Shown here in pieces: positions 43,960 through 55,924 of a stretch of 64,000 nt of DNA (its first letter is position 1; every line of letters begins with the position of its first letter). Location of the stretch: positions 1,424,001-1,488,000 of the forward strand of contig JAHRHY010000014.1 of the NCBI GenBank assembly GCA_019671135.1, written 5' to 3'. A program made the translations under genes and the position numbers. The stretch comes from Linnemannia hyalina. Lineage: Eukaryota > Mortierellomycota > Mortierellomycetes > Mortierellales > Mortierellaceae. The notes beneath the pieces were generated by a model. It was not told the origin of the DNA. It did not search any database and saw only the letters and a program-made list of their open reading frames with translations.

Positions 43960-44140
43960 ATGGTGGCACGAAAATTTAAGAGCCGCAAATGATCTAATCT
44001 TTTGCATTAGTGATGTCCTCGAGTTCGAAATACTCTATCGTGGTCAAAAGCCGGCGCCCTTTGAAGTAATTCCAGGCATTGATTAATGCACAAGTCCACA
44101 AAGAAGAGCAACAAGCTGAACAAGAAGACACCCATGAACC
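43960..44140 (+). pseudogene. Decayed small-protein copy (44.0 kb)
   Basis: Relic frames give DVLEFEIL, then after a frame change FQALINAQVHKEEQQAEQED, matching the decayed copy at 33.7 kb. The first ATG opens only about ten codons before a stop. Confidence 0.45.
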
Positions 44141-47100
44141 ATGCCAATCTCATTTCCCCTTATTGTGTACCGTTATGATCACGTTTTTTGTTTCAATCGC
44201 CCACGTTCTCCATTGTGCCTTTCTTTTTCTCTTTGCCTTCCTTCTTTTGAACCCTAGTAGACTTTTCATAATCATCTTCACTGCTTTCATCTTCCCTGAC
44301 TTTTTTTCCGACTTTCCTTCGATTGACAAGACTTTTCTCCCTCTTATACCTGATACAACACAACACCAACATTGACCCAACCCTAACCAGCCCTCCTCGT
44401 CTTGACCACCACTTCACACCCCATTGTCACTTTACTCATTGCTGCATCACAAAATAACCAAATCCACCTCACTCATTTCACACTCTTCACTAACACGCAT
44501 ACACCAGTACCTTGTTGATGCCCAACACCCTGCAGCAGTGTCATTGTCAAGAGAGGAACAGAGATAGCACCAGTGGTCCATTCATGCTTAACACTTCTTT
44601 TGCGTCTGTTGGTGTGAGAGAGGATCGTGACAGAGAGGGAGAGAAAAGTTGACGATACAAAAGCAAGAAGGGCAGTGATTTGGTATTGCTTATTGGCCAA
44701 GGTGGAGGGGGAGAAACCAATTCGTGTTTTTTTAACGACATGGATTGAAGAGAGGAATGTGTAGGAAGGGAGGGATTCACTCCAATGTCAGTGCAGTTCT
44801 GTGTCTCTTCGTTAATTTGTTTGTCGTGCATGGGACACAGTGAAGATCAGAAAAGAGGGAAATCGACAAAAAGTGGTAGGACTTACTGGTGAGTATTATG
44901 ACAGAAAGGGAGCGATGGTCCAGGGATTATCCATACATTGCCAGTATGTTAGCACATCGTTCCACCATATTTTTGAGAATAAGGGGGACACAAACGAACC
45001 TCATGGGCTCAGAGACAGCTAAAATCGAAACGGCGAAGCTGTTCCTGACCCGGACCCGGACCCTGTCAAACCATTTCAAGACATTCCCATCTTCATCCTA
45101 ATCGGTACCATCCTGGCCTCCGTCTGGAGGTAGCATCACGCCTTTGTCCGTGAGGATCAAGCCTTTGAACCTCGAATGGTCCTTGCCGCGTTGGATTTGG
45201 CCATTACCCAAGTTCGCGCTCAGTTGGCTGAGAAGAAGCGCCAGAGCGATGAGCGTGAACTCCCACCCTCAGTCGCGCTCCCTTATTGCCCTTCTTTTCC
45301 CCCTCTTGTCCATCTTGTCCGTCGTGCAGCCTCCTCATGGCTTTGTCCCTCTGGGCTACCCGACCTTTTTGTTCCATATTTTCGGTCTCTCCACCCGCTC
45401 TTCCTTTGTTGCTGTTTTCTTACTCTCTCTTTCCCTCTCTCCGTCTCATCCGCGCTATCTCTCTCTATCGAAAATACACAACAACACACACCATTCCCCC
45501 TCTTTCGTATACACACCAAAGTTTCTCTCCCGCTCCCCGTCTGGTTAAAAAAATTGTGTGACGTTTACTTTTTTTATCCCTACGATTGCTGTCTCCTTTC
45601 CTATCAGATGACCTCCAACAACAATCCTTTTTTCGTTCCTCAACCTTTGCTATCAATGTTTACTCTCTTTGCTTTTTATCGCAGACTTTTATCTCCAACA
45701 TCCGCCAGTAACATCTCCTACGCAGACGATACGACACCCTCTTTCTGTTCTACATTCGCTACTATCACTAAACTGACTCAAATAAATAATTAATTGTTGA
45801 TCTCTGATTCTGTCACTCTCGCGTTTGTGACGTTTGTCTCTAGCATTTCTCTGATATTCATTTTCTCGCGTGTCCTTTGTAGGATTGCGGTCGAAAGAAA
45901 AGTCCTCATTTCTCTATTTTTATTCAATGTCTCTGTGCGTGCTACTCTGTATGCAGTCTATGTTAGGGTATCATTGTGGTAAAGTAAAATACAATCCGGA
46001 AAAAGAACTCTAGGGAGAACTTTGGCGATTCTGCTGCCTTGTCTCCCGTCCCAACCTCGTCGACATCACCTTCCAAGATGCTAATTACAGCGCTCTCTAT
46101 TTTCTTTAGGGGTCAAGGAAGACAAAGCCAATCTGCATGAGGGTGCAGATAAATGCTATTGCGGGATCGAGACAGGAAAGAATAAGCCCCTATCTATCGC
46201 ACGTACTGGTACGGCATGTTTTTTCCATCCAAAATGGTCCACCTTCTAGGCCTAACCAGATGGCCTGCTCATATTACATGGTAGACTGAAATATAGGCAA
46301 TAAGTCAATGGCGAAGCTATTACCTTCAATCATGCCCAGGAGCCTCGCCTCGGTGCGGAACAATCTGCATGTACTGTCGACCTTACCTGACCCGCCACAC
46401 ATTCCTTCCCTATGTTCTTCCTCTTCATCTTTACTACCCTCATTTCCCTCTGTTTTGTGCCCCTTTATTTTCTCTCAGCCTCGCTTGGTCTGTTCAGAGC
46501 GTCCTTGCTTTTTTCATTTTAATGTTGCCAAGAGCTGTTGAGTCCTCTCCTGGATATCATGCGACAGGACACTTGCATGTCGTACCTGGCATTCGTGTGG
46601 TTCTTGGAACGCTTGTGCCAGTCAGTTTCACGACCAGCATTCGTTGTTCCCCTTCAGTTTCAGAACTGGATGATCCCTCCTACGGTTCCCTTCTTTTTTT
46701 TTTTTGTTCACCTCTTCTCTTTTGTTACTCTGCACCACCTTTCCGTCTTGTTTCCTTGCAGTTCGTGCTGAGCCCTGCTTGTCCAAAAAAGAGAATCTAA
46801 GGGCAAACTGAAAAGCGAAATTTCATTTCAATTGCTCGGGCAAGTGAACTAGGCTCTTGTTCGCAGGTACTGTGGTACGAGAAGGACAAGATCCCCGAAT
46901 CCCAAGTGTATGATTGTTTCAAGATCGATGCCCACTGCAATGGAGGGCTTGTGGCTCACAAATGCAATGGTTGGAGCAAGACAGAAGTGCCTGGTCACCT
47001 CACCTTTCATCGCCTTTGCCAACAGTCGAATCCAAGAGGGGAAGGCCTTGCACCTTCGTCTTTTGTTTTTGTATATAAATGACCATGGACCACCTTCATT

Positions 47101-47156
47101 CTCCAGGTATCCAGATCACGACCAAGAAAAGTAACGACCCATTCCTTTACGTTTTA
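44141..47156. other. Intergenic region
   Basis: About 3 kb with no confident gene. A short frame at about 45176 (MVLAALDLAITQVRAQLAEKKR) distantly recalls the small-protein signature but lacks the SYxExP part. The tracts 45290-45540 and 46380-46460 are CT-rich. TATATAAAT at 47072-47080 is the probable TATA box of the next gene. Confidence 0.4.
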
Positions 47157-47609
47157 ATGTCCCACCACGACGTGTTCTACCATCACACCACAAGACAAGT
47201 CAACTACCTTCCGTCCTCCCTTCCAGACGTCGTCGTGTCCTATGATGAACCCCCACCGGTTGACCTACCTGCGATCCAACTCCAGCTCGATGCCTTGATT
47301 ATTGCCGCTGATCAAGAATACAATGATGTCGAGCAAGAAGAAGCTGCTGTCGAACCAGAAGAAGCTGCAGAAGAAGCTGCTGTCGAACCAGAAGAAGCTG
47401 CAGAAGAAGCTGCTGTCGAACCAGAAGAAGCTGCAGAAGAAGCTGCTGTCGAACCAGAAGAAGACGATGATACCGTCCTAGAGCTCGAAGATGCCGAGCA
47501 AGGCAACCCTCTTGCCGAGAATGGAGATGATGATGGGGATGATGGGGATGATGGTGCTGTAGTTAATCATGCTGACAGCGCAGAGACCCAAGAATCGGAG
47601 TTGGACTAG
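47157..47609 (+). CDS. Small acidic protein with 33-bp repeats, SYxExP family (copy E)
   Basis: A 150-residue ORF starting MSHHDVFYHHTTRQ. It contains VVVSYDEPPPVDLPAIQLQLDALIIAADQE, the clearest match to the family signature. An 11-residue repeat, EEAAVEPEEAA, then occurs about 3.7 times (nt 47337-47466, 33-bp unit), followed by a very acidic tail (NGDDDGDDGDDGAVV). The upstream in-frame ATG at 47079 is rejected because it overlaps the TATA-like TATATAAAT at 47072. The chosen ATG is 77 bp downstream of that box. It is probably largely disordered apart from the signature helix. Function is unknown. Confidence 0.62.
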   Translation: MSHHDVFYHHTTRQVNYLPSSLPDVVVSYDEPPPVDLPAIQLQLDALIIAADQEYNDVEQEEAAVEPEEAAEEAAVEPEEAAEEAAVEPEEAAEEAAVEPEEDDDTVLELEDAEQGNPLAENGDDDGDDGDDGAVVNHADSAETQESELD

Positions 47610-49424
47610 TACTTGAAGACCGTCAGGTTCTCTTCATGCATTTTTTTGTGTCACGAGTATCGTCTCTTTTTTTTCTGCCCCATGCGTATTTTCTCATGTC
47701 ACTTTTCCTCTCTGAGCTGATAATAAAATTATTCATGAAAACGAACGATGAGGGTGTTCTCTCCTCCTTTTACTTTCCCTCTGCTCCTTCAACTCCCTTC
47801 CGGCCGTTTCATCTCTAATCCCTTTTACTCCATTGGTCAAGGGTCCTCTTTTTTCAAAACATCTCTAATGACTGGTTCTCCTCGGTCTTACATGCACAGC
47901 ATACACCATTACCAACTTACTCATTGCTACATCACAAAACAGCAAGAATTCACTTCTCTCCTCCATCACTTCTTTCACAACACCTCTGCACTCGTACCCT
48001 ATTGACCACTGACACCTCGTTCGGAGGCTCAATTGCTCTTACTTTCTCTGTTATGTCGAGCTGTGGGAAAGAGAGAAAGAATAAGAGGGGAACAGTGGGA
48101 CAAAATGGGGAAGGCAAAAACAAAGGGTGTGTGTGAATATAAGTTCGTTTATGCTCGTTGACTATGGTGAAGGGGGACAAGAGAGAGGTACTCTCCTGTT
48201 CTTTGAAGCCATGGGCAAGCACAGCAAAAGTGGGAACAAAGTCGATAAAGAGGCCGATATTCTTACTTTTGCATCTCAGTTGTTTTTGTTCTCCGTCATT
48301 TGCTTATCTTGTTTAGAGTTGTGTGCGGAGGGGAAAAAATAAGTGGGAGCGAAGAAGTGAAGGTTGTTACAAAGAGAGAGTGGAGTCGTGAGGAAACTAA
48401 CTTGGAATCTGACATCCTTTATTTTTCTTTCCACAAGAAGTGAGTGAGGTAATGGCAAGTGATACTGAGGAAGGTTTGGCCACTGCATTTGCAACAGCAT
48501 GCTCTTATATCCTCACTAGCCCTTTGCACCAATCCCAACAAAAACTGGTTTGTACTGAGAAAAAAACAGATGGCGAACTCGTAGCTAAGAATCATGCTGA
48601 CCAAGAAGGATTAGGTGCTTAGCAAAGCAAACAGCAATTGTAAGATGTGTTAATAAACAATAATGCTCTTCATATTCTCTTCCGTCTTCCCTCCTTCCTC
48701 CTCCCTATTCTTTCTTCCCTCTTCCCTCTTCATTCCTCGTTTCCTTCGCAATATGGTAGTTCTTATGAGCGAAAAATAAAAGGCCATATCCACTAGAGCA
48801 TAAAGAGTTGCATGATTGTGAGCGTGTGCAATTAGACCGACGACTTCAATTGGAGAAAATTCCGGAGATGGTACAAGTGCACCATCTCTGCGAAATGAAA
48901 TAATTTCAACGGCGAAAGAAATAGAGAGCGATGGCATGAGGGAGGACGTGTGCCAAGCGCTCTCTTTCTCTCTTTCTCTCTCAGCGAACGCACCAACGAT
49001 CGAAATTTCCATCTCTACTTGTTCTTTGGGTACCCTAATTTGCACACAGACATTGTCAAGAAGTCAGGTGTCAAAAGAAGGTGGCCGTTACCACAGATAA
49101 CTACGGTTCTCTCTCGCGTATCGCAAACACATGTGCAGCATAGCCCTGTGCTTCTTGAAGCCCTTTTACAACACGAAATGTACCACCAACATCACTTTCC
49201 CATAAGAGAGCATCATGTGGGAAAAGATTAGCTACTCCTCTTTTCTCTTTCATACATTCGCAACTGGTAGGAGAGCAGGAGAGTGCACATGTCCATATAA
49301 ATACCATGCGATGCCCCGGAAAATGAAAATCCACAATAGCCGCCACCTTAACAACAACGACAACAACTCATTACAACAACCACAAAAACATCTACCAAGA
49401 CAACACCTAACATTCATTTCAGCA
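47610..49424. other. Intergenic region
   Basis: No confident gene. A 60-codon + frame at 48440-48622 ends KNHADQEGLGA, reminiscent of the tail of the preceding small protein, but has no SYxExP signature. CT repeats lie at 48960-48980. The TATA-like ATATAAATA is at 49295-49303, followed by a leader rich in AAC/ACA before the next ATG. Confidence 0.4.
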
Positions 49425-49688
49425 ATGGTTTTCAACTTTGCCAGACTCTTTCGACGTCTGAGGCCTGCTCATCCCGAGATCGGTCCTGCGCATCTCCCAG
49501 ATAATATCGCCTCATACACCGAGGACCTGATTACCGAACCCGCCACTGACCAATCACCAGACATTCAAGACGATCCTCCTATCCATTCCCAAGCTCTCGG
49601 CATTGATGCTGCAGTTACTCAAGCCGAGTTCGATCAAGATGTCACTTTTGTTAATGAGACTCCTATTGTCGACTTTACGTGGGAGTAG
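49425..49688 (+). CDS. Small acidic protein, SYxExP-like family (copy F)
   Basis: An 87-residue ORF with a basic start (MVFNFARLFRRLRPAHP), then NIASYTEDLITEPATDQSPDIQ, IHSQALGIDAAVTQAEFDQD and an acidic end. The SY-x-E, QALGIDAA and acidic-tail order matches the other members, though VQxQL is missing. ATATAAATA lies 122 bp upstream and the leader is CA-rich. The Arg-rich N-terminus is unique in the set. An upstream in-frame ATG at about 49312 is possible. Confidence 0.5.
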   Translation: MVFNFARLFRRLRPAHPEIGPAHLPDNIASYTEDLITEPATDQSPDIQDDPPIHSQALGIDAAVTQAEFDQDVTFVNETPIVDFTWE

Positions 49689-50669
49689 GCATCGAAGGAT
49701 CATCATGCCCATGCCGCATCACCATGCCCTTCCTGGCTGCCGTCTGTCCCCCTGGAAGCATGATGATCTTCCCTCCTTTTTTGTACTCTGTGCTTTCCTT
49801 TGTGTATTTACCCGCCCTGTATCATCATTCCTCTCCATGCTCCTCCCAGTTTGTAATATTAATTTGTTTTAGTGACTGAGATCAAGTGACACCTAATCTT
49901 ATCTGATCAAACAATCAAAAGATACACAACGTGATTGGCGGAGCCGTTACCTTTGCTCCCCTTAGGCTCCTGAATCCTATTCGGTTGTGATCTGGGCGAA
50001 GCAACGCAAGAGCCATGGCTAACAGCTTCCCTTTTTTTTGAGTATGACTTGTACTATCATCACCAACGGCGCGTGACCCGGTGACTAGTGCGTTCTTTAT
50101 GCATTCTTATTTTCCTGTAGCCATATTCTTCAGCGGTGATAAAATGAAATACTGTTGGTTCATCTCATTAGAAGGAGGTTCCCAAAAGGCGAATAAGAAG
50201 GATAGCGATAGCGATAGCGACTGCTTTATAGCGCCGTGCGTTGTGTGAGGAAATAGAGAGTGGGTGTGTAGCTTTTCTATTTCCTTCCCGGTTTTGCTAA
50301 GCATTCCCACATTGTAACACTTGCATGTGTTCACTCCCCTACTCAGACAAATGGAAAAACGAGAAACAAAAAAATGGGAGCGAGCGAATTTTTAGGACAT
50401 GGGCAACGACGGACAAGGAGAGAGAGAGCGAGAGAGAGAGAGGGAGAGAGAGACAGAGACAGATACAGAGAGGGGGGCCGCAAAGTTACACGCCATGTCA
50501 TTTGTTGTGGTGTTCACAACCAAATAAAAAAGGACAAAAAGACGCCGACAACGGGTGTTTGACCATTTATGGCAGAGATTAAAGAGGGTCTCTGTCTTAT
50601 CCCTTCGACCGTTGCCAGTCACAAGGATAACTTGGTAAGACCTGTTCGGGGTCTTTACAATTGTGAAGG
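49689..50669. other. 3' flank of the XPG-Fanzor gene and intergenic region
   Basis: No protein gene seen. A GA-rich simple repeat spans 50416-50475. The stretch just beyond the Fanzor stop (about 50400-50669 on -) is where guide (omega/f) RNAs are usually encoded in TnpB/Fanzor loci, but I cannot show an RNA here. Confidence 0.4.
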
Positions 50670-53600
50670 TTAAACGCTGGGCCGAAGGAGAGAGATCGGT
50701 CGAGACTGATCGAAAAGCCATTGCTCAGCGATCAGTGCAATGTTGTGAGCTCCAACCGAGTCCCTGTTGATCCATCGACCACAGGCGAGGCAGACACAAG
50801 ATCTTGAAGTCGGCTTTGCCATCCTGGAGGTCTCTCCTCGGGCAGTGCAAGCTGGGCAAACGGTCGAGGACAGATATTCATCAACCAAAACGACAATGTG
50901 GCCATGTGCTCGCGCCTACGTTAGATAGAAGATTGACGGTTATTGAATGGTCCCATAGCATAACGTTGACAATTGAGCAAGTAAATAATTGTTTGTCGCG
51001 GCATAATGACGGTACCTTCTTGGCAAAATGACTCTGTAATGTCTCATGCTTGGAAGCCAAGTTTATCCCCGTTCGAAACTTGCCGTTGCCAATAGCAATA
51101 AGACACGGCTCCGGTCCACAAAAGCGCAGGATTGCAGCCACAGCCATATCCAGTTCGGCACGAACGGCTTTCTTCTCCTCCCAGGCGGCTTTTTTCATGC
51201 GTAGTGAGCCTTCAAACTCCCGAAGCAAGGGCTCCGTAGACACTCTGACACGAACAGCATCCTCGAAATCCTCCACGGTTACTTGGCCTTTTGGGGGCAA
51301 ACAACTTTCGATCTCCTGGATGGACTGTACGTCTGTCCTGGCTCCCTTTGGATCGACACCCCTCGCCCAAATTCCTCCATCGATACTCTCGCCCGGCACC
51401 ACTTGAAGCTTCCTGTTTTTGACTCTCTCTCTTTCGGATCGCGCTGCAGTGGTGGGAGAGTATAAAGCTGCTCGACGTATCATTAGGTTGGTCACAGGTG
51501 GATCCCCAGGGTCTGGTGCTCCATTCCACTCACGTTCGTGCTCGATCAGACATAAAGCCGCCGTCACCAACTCCCCAGGGTCCCACCCGCGACATTGTGG
51601 TATTTTTCCCTGGAATATCCTGGCGATAGCGTCCTCATCAGGCAAGACTTTTTCGATACGCATGACTGGATCCAGGGCTCCATGTGGCTCGTGTTTGGTG
51701 TCGTAGGCGAGGACCTGCAGCTCCAAGCCGTTACTTCGAATCATATTGTTCAAAGCATAGCGTGATTTTGTACTGGGGTTGGCGGGAAACTCTGGCGGTG
51801 ATTGCGTACATGGTACTCCTTCATCCCGACAGTTCGCAGCAGCTCGAAGGTAGGCCAGCTTCCTGTTACAGTAGTCCTGCAATGACCGATAACCAAACCT
51901 AGAAGGATCACCTTCCGCAAGTTCTGCCATTCTTGTCGTCCGTTTTGCGTAGGGTGTCCGTCTCAGGTCTGGTCCTCCGTCGTTGTCGTGGCCAACGGGT
52001 CTTCTTCGCCCATAGAAAAGCGTCTCAAGCACTTTTCCATAGTCCGAATCAACACAATCCGACGCCTCCGCGCGACTCAAAATCGTCTCCACGATCGTCT
52101 TGGCTGGATTGTTCCTCGCAGTTCCTCCCCATAGAATTCTCCACACTGCTCGCTCCGGTATCATCACAAACGCACCCCGAAGCTTCGGCTGAGGACAGAA
52201 CACAGGTCGCTTCTCTGCAGGTAGCGAGAGTAAGTGGTCCCACCAATCCCTGAGAAAGCCCGCCTTGAACTTGTAGCATCCGTCGTCGTCGGCCGCATAT
52301 TCGTCTGATCCCAGGGGCTCAGTCGTTGGAGATTCGTCTAGAGCGTCGTCGTCCTGCTGTCGTTGGGCTTCAGGAGGCACGTCTCCGTCAACGAGAGGTA
52401 TGATGTCTTTGCTCCATCCCAGTTTTACCATCTACACAAAAGCGCGGGTAAGACATTGTTAGAGTACGAAAAACATTTTGACATTGCATCAAACATAACT
52501 CAAACAAGAAAGAAATAAATACCTTTCCAGTGACAGTAGACGGTAGCTTTCTGAAGTGTGTGTGGAGACATACCATCGTGGCAAGTCCAAACTCCATCTG
52601 CATGTCGCCCAGGGGGATGTCGGTAGTGTTAATGGGCGAAAAGTGGGGAATGATCGTCTTGTATCGGGCATAGACCCTCTGTGCGAGCTCTCGAGCACGG
52701 ATGGACTCGGACTTCTTGCACTTTTTCTCAACAATCTTTCCATTCAAGGCCAACGACATTAATCCACGGATGAACATCTGACCGGAAGCCTTGTTCATCA
52801 CCAGGTCCAGCAGATCGACATTCGTCTCCCCTGAGGCTCCTTGCGGGCTAAACACTGTTGTGACTTCTTCCAGTAAAAACAGCTGTATCATCCTGAACAC
52901 GTGGGGACGAGCTTCATTGATCAGGCTCGTGGCCTTCTCCAGGAGGCTCGCAATGGTGTCGACTTGGTCATCAGAGATCCCGAGGGGTCGAAGGCTACGG
53001 CGCAGGCATCCTTTCAAGGAACCAACTGTCTGGGTTATCGTCGGAAAAGCAAACTTGAAAGCGTCCTTAAGTTTTGGTGCTGTTGGGGTTGCATCGATGT
53101 CGCGTGGTCTCGCGAGTTTTTTCTTGGATGACGCCTTCCGTCTTTTGTTCTTCGACGAGCGGTCTGTCGACGATGACGAGGATGCTGAAGGCGAATCTTC
53201 AACAGCCTTGGGCTGCTTGTCGACGGGTCGCTTTTTTGGTTGTGACGGGGACATTGTCGACAGTTGATTATCAGAAACAGGGGTGGCTGTCGACGGATCA
53301 CTGACTCTGTGGGGAGAGTACCGAACCTGATTGTCAGTGCGAGACTTGAACCTAATTAACCACAAAAAATAATAATTAGAGAGACTTAGAAACATTTCCA
53401 TAACTTGTGCAAACCCGGAGACGTCAATGTGATATTGTCTTACCTGGATTTCCTCCATTTTTTACGTTTCCTGTTCCTTTTCGCTGCCTCCCGGCGAGCT
53501 CGCTGCGTTTTCGCTGTCCTGGTCCGATTTACATTCGTTTTGGGAGCCGGCTTCTTGTCCTCCATCGGTGGTGTGAATCCCATTGCCGCACGTGCCTGAG

Positions 53601-55066
53601 CCTCTGCAACCTTCTGGTACTCAAGATCGAGCAGTGCCCTCATGACAATCTCGTGCGCATTACAGTCTCGCTGCCCTCCCTGCTCAATCGATGTGTGCTG
53701 TTGACTGGTAAAAGGCTGAGGGTGTGGGTTCTGATCAACGGAGGATACGGCATCTTCCTGGACGCCCACAAAGGCAGATAAAGCATGCTCGAAGTCGTCA
53801 ACCGTAACCGATAGCTGCGAGTCGATTCGTTTTCGTTTCTTCCGAGGGACTCTCTCGGAAAGAAGCTGGTGTCGCACTCGAACGAGAAACTCGTGGACGT
53901 ACCAATGAAACGATTCGACGTCAGAGCCGGGTAGCTCCATTTCCCGAATAATCTCGCAGATCTTCTTGATCCCGAAATATGGCACTCCCCGGGTGTAGTC
54001 GTTGCCCGTCACAACAGCCGCGAGTAGTAAATGCCGCTCCGAAGGCAAATCGAGGACCTCCAAAATCGCATCCTTTTCGAAAAGAGTGAGCTCTCTTGAC
54101 TTGCCGATCGGATACAACACTCTCGGCACAGCCCCGAAACAAATCAAGTCCGAATCACCGGAGACAACAATGATGTCCTGGGGATTCAGAGACTGGGCAC
54201 AAAGCTTAGCAATGCAAGTATCCGACTGAAAGCGGCAGAGGCATACATGGCAGTCGTACTTTTTGATCAACTCCGCTATAACTTCTCCTTGAATTACGGT
54301 TGTTGGCTTGTAGAGATTCCTGCACCGTTTGTAAGCAGCCTTTCGACGAGATCCACCCACTACACGTGCTTGTTCGATTGCTTGGTGAAGTGCGTCGGTG
54401 CCCTTACGCAGCTTGTCGTCGCGAGCTCGGTGCTCCGCCTGTTTCTGAATGGATGGCTCTCCATCGAAGTGAAGGGTGACAGATTCGTCTTCGGGAGTAC
54501 AGAACTGAGAAAGCTTCCTGTACAGTTCATCTGCAATGTGACCGAAGAACTATTTCAAGCAAACGACGACATAGCAAATGATAATTAACTAATCAAGTAA
54601 ATAATCACCAGTGGACCCATGCTAAATCCCGCATTCAGTCCTCAAGAAGATTCATTACCATAACTCTCTGTTGGTCCGTGCCATCCTGTAACATCCCATC
54701 TTTGTCAACGACGACAGAGTCGGGGCTGTTGGGTCCACTCGTCACCATAGCAAGCTTATCTTTGAGATCAAAGAGCATGTTCGCACGTCTCAGAAGGTCC
54801 GCCTGGGCATCGTTCGGGTCTGGAGAGGCAGAGTCTGTCGACTCGGGTCGCTCTGGCGCATCCTCCATCTGTGGCATGTGCAGGTTGGCGGGCTCGGTGT
54901 TGCGCGTCAGCGTGGTCGTGTACTTTTGTACGACAGAGTAGGCTCGCGCCTTCATCAACCCGTAGTAGGTACCGTTCATGTCGACGTGAAATTCCTTGCC
55001 GTTCATTTTCGCCGGCGCAATGCCCGTCGCGTTCTTTATCTCTCCTGGGAGTCCGTTGACGCCCAT
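50670..55066 (-). CDS. Predicted XPG/FEN1-like nuclease fused to a Fanzor (TnpB-like) RuvC nuclease
   Basis: Five exons: 54659-55066, 53444-54549, 52523-53351, 51016-52431 and 50670-50915. All junctions are GT-AG and the joined frame is open for 1334 residues. N-terminal part: XPG/PIN-like nuclease with MGVNGLPGEI, FHVDMNG, LHFDGEPSIQKQ (Asp165), FQSDTCIAKL (Asp246), VVSGDSDLI (Asp268, Asp270) and TGNDYTRGVPYFGIKKI (Asp320). A basic linker (KRNRKRKKWRK, then PKKRPV and KNKRRK, likely nuclear localisation signals) leads to a Fanzor-type region: RuvC-I RGWDPGELVTAALCL (Asp1065), INLASKHETL, VDEYLSS (Glu1266, candidate second catalytic acid), zinc finger CPAC...CVCLACG, and RuvC-III INRDSVGAHNIA (Asp1305). 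Known family function is RNA-guided DNA cleavage; the fusion is inferred from splicing. If intron 2 is retained, a stop follows KWRKSR and an XPG-only protein results. A 5' leader intron may end at TACAG just upstream of the ATG. Confidence 0.85.
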
Positions 55067-55200
55067 GACTGACTGTAAAGGAAAGAATGAAGAAAAGCTC
55101 ATCAGAAGATGGAAACAAACACCACATTGGGCGGACAATGTCGGCGGATTTGAAACGTGATAATACCTTAATGAAGCAGGGGCGTGAGCCGTGCGGATGT

Positions 55201-55292
<92 letters not shown>

Positions 55293-55924
55293 AGGGGTGG
55301 GGTGGAGGTCGCAGTGATTGGATGTCAGAAGTTGGTCGATTGAGTCTAATTGGTTTTTTTGTTTGTTGACAATGACGTCAGTACATTCCTTTTGGTTTAA
55401 AGGGTGGGAAGTTGGCTGCCAATCACAAAAAGTCAGCTTACTGTGGCAAGGTTTCTGGCGCGTGAGCAGTTGATCTGTTGACAGAATGAGGTAAAGTCGG
55501 CCATGGGGTTAGCGAGGTCCTGGTATTGATTGGTCATCCAAGCTGACGCCAATAGACGGAGAGCGATGCACTTACAGAAGACTAGGTGTAGCTCTGGTTT
55601 GGATCTCTGTCCTGATCAACGATGTCCACTTAGGATTCCATGAGCGAACTTGGCAAAGGTGTTGGAGTGGGAAAAGGCAGCCCAAGGACATTTTATTTGC
55701 TCCCAAGCGACGCGACGCGACAGGCGGTCTTTTTTTTTTTTTTGGCGTGACCCTGTACCCCTTGACCGTTCACACATTCAAAAAATTCGTGCTAGTCACA
55801 TGCACCGCCATATGTTAACAATCCGAAAAGGCATTAGGGGCCTTTATTTTTTGTTCTTCATATCTGTTATTATCTTGCATTAGTATCAGAGGGGTGCTTC
55901 TCATTACTGGTTAAGCAACTACAA
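55067..55924. other. Promoter side of the fusion gene, with a (GT)n tract
   Basis: No gene seen. It includes the microsatellite at 55201-55290 and ordinary sequence with CCAAT-like (gccaatcac, about 55418) and ATTGG motifs that could serve the divergent side of the XPG-Fanzor promoter. Confidence 0.4.
55201..55290. repeat. (GT)n microsatellite
   Basis: About 90 bp of nearly uninterrupted GT dinucleotides, 135 bp upstream of the start codon of the XPG-Fanzor gene. Open frames here encoding poly(Cys-Val) are artefacts of the repeat. Confidence 0.98.

Larger units (their letters stand above)
42220..44130. repeat. Segmental repeat carrying a small-protein gene, copy D
   Basis: Direct-orientation partner of 31790-33840. 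Both repeats contain an intact small ORF at the 5' end and a decayed one at the 3' end. Confidence 0.8.

Noticed and set aside
44473..44700. Possible small secreted protein on -
   Set aside because: The apparent start is TTG, not ATG, and there are no supporting signals.
53254..55066. XPG-like and Fanzor parts as two separate genes
   Set aside because: A canonical intron (53352-53443) joins them in the same frame, and the downstream ORF has no promoter-like segment of its own. The two-gene reading is kept only as the stated alternative.
55184..55369. Poly(Val-Cys) open frames
   Set aside because: They are produced by the (GT)n microsatellite.
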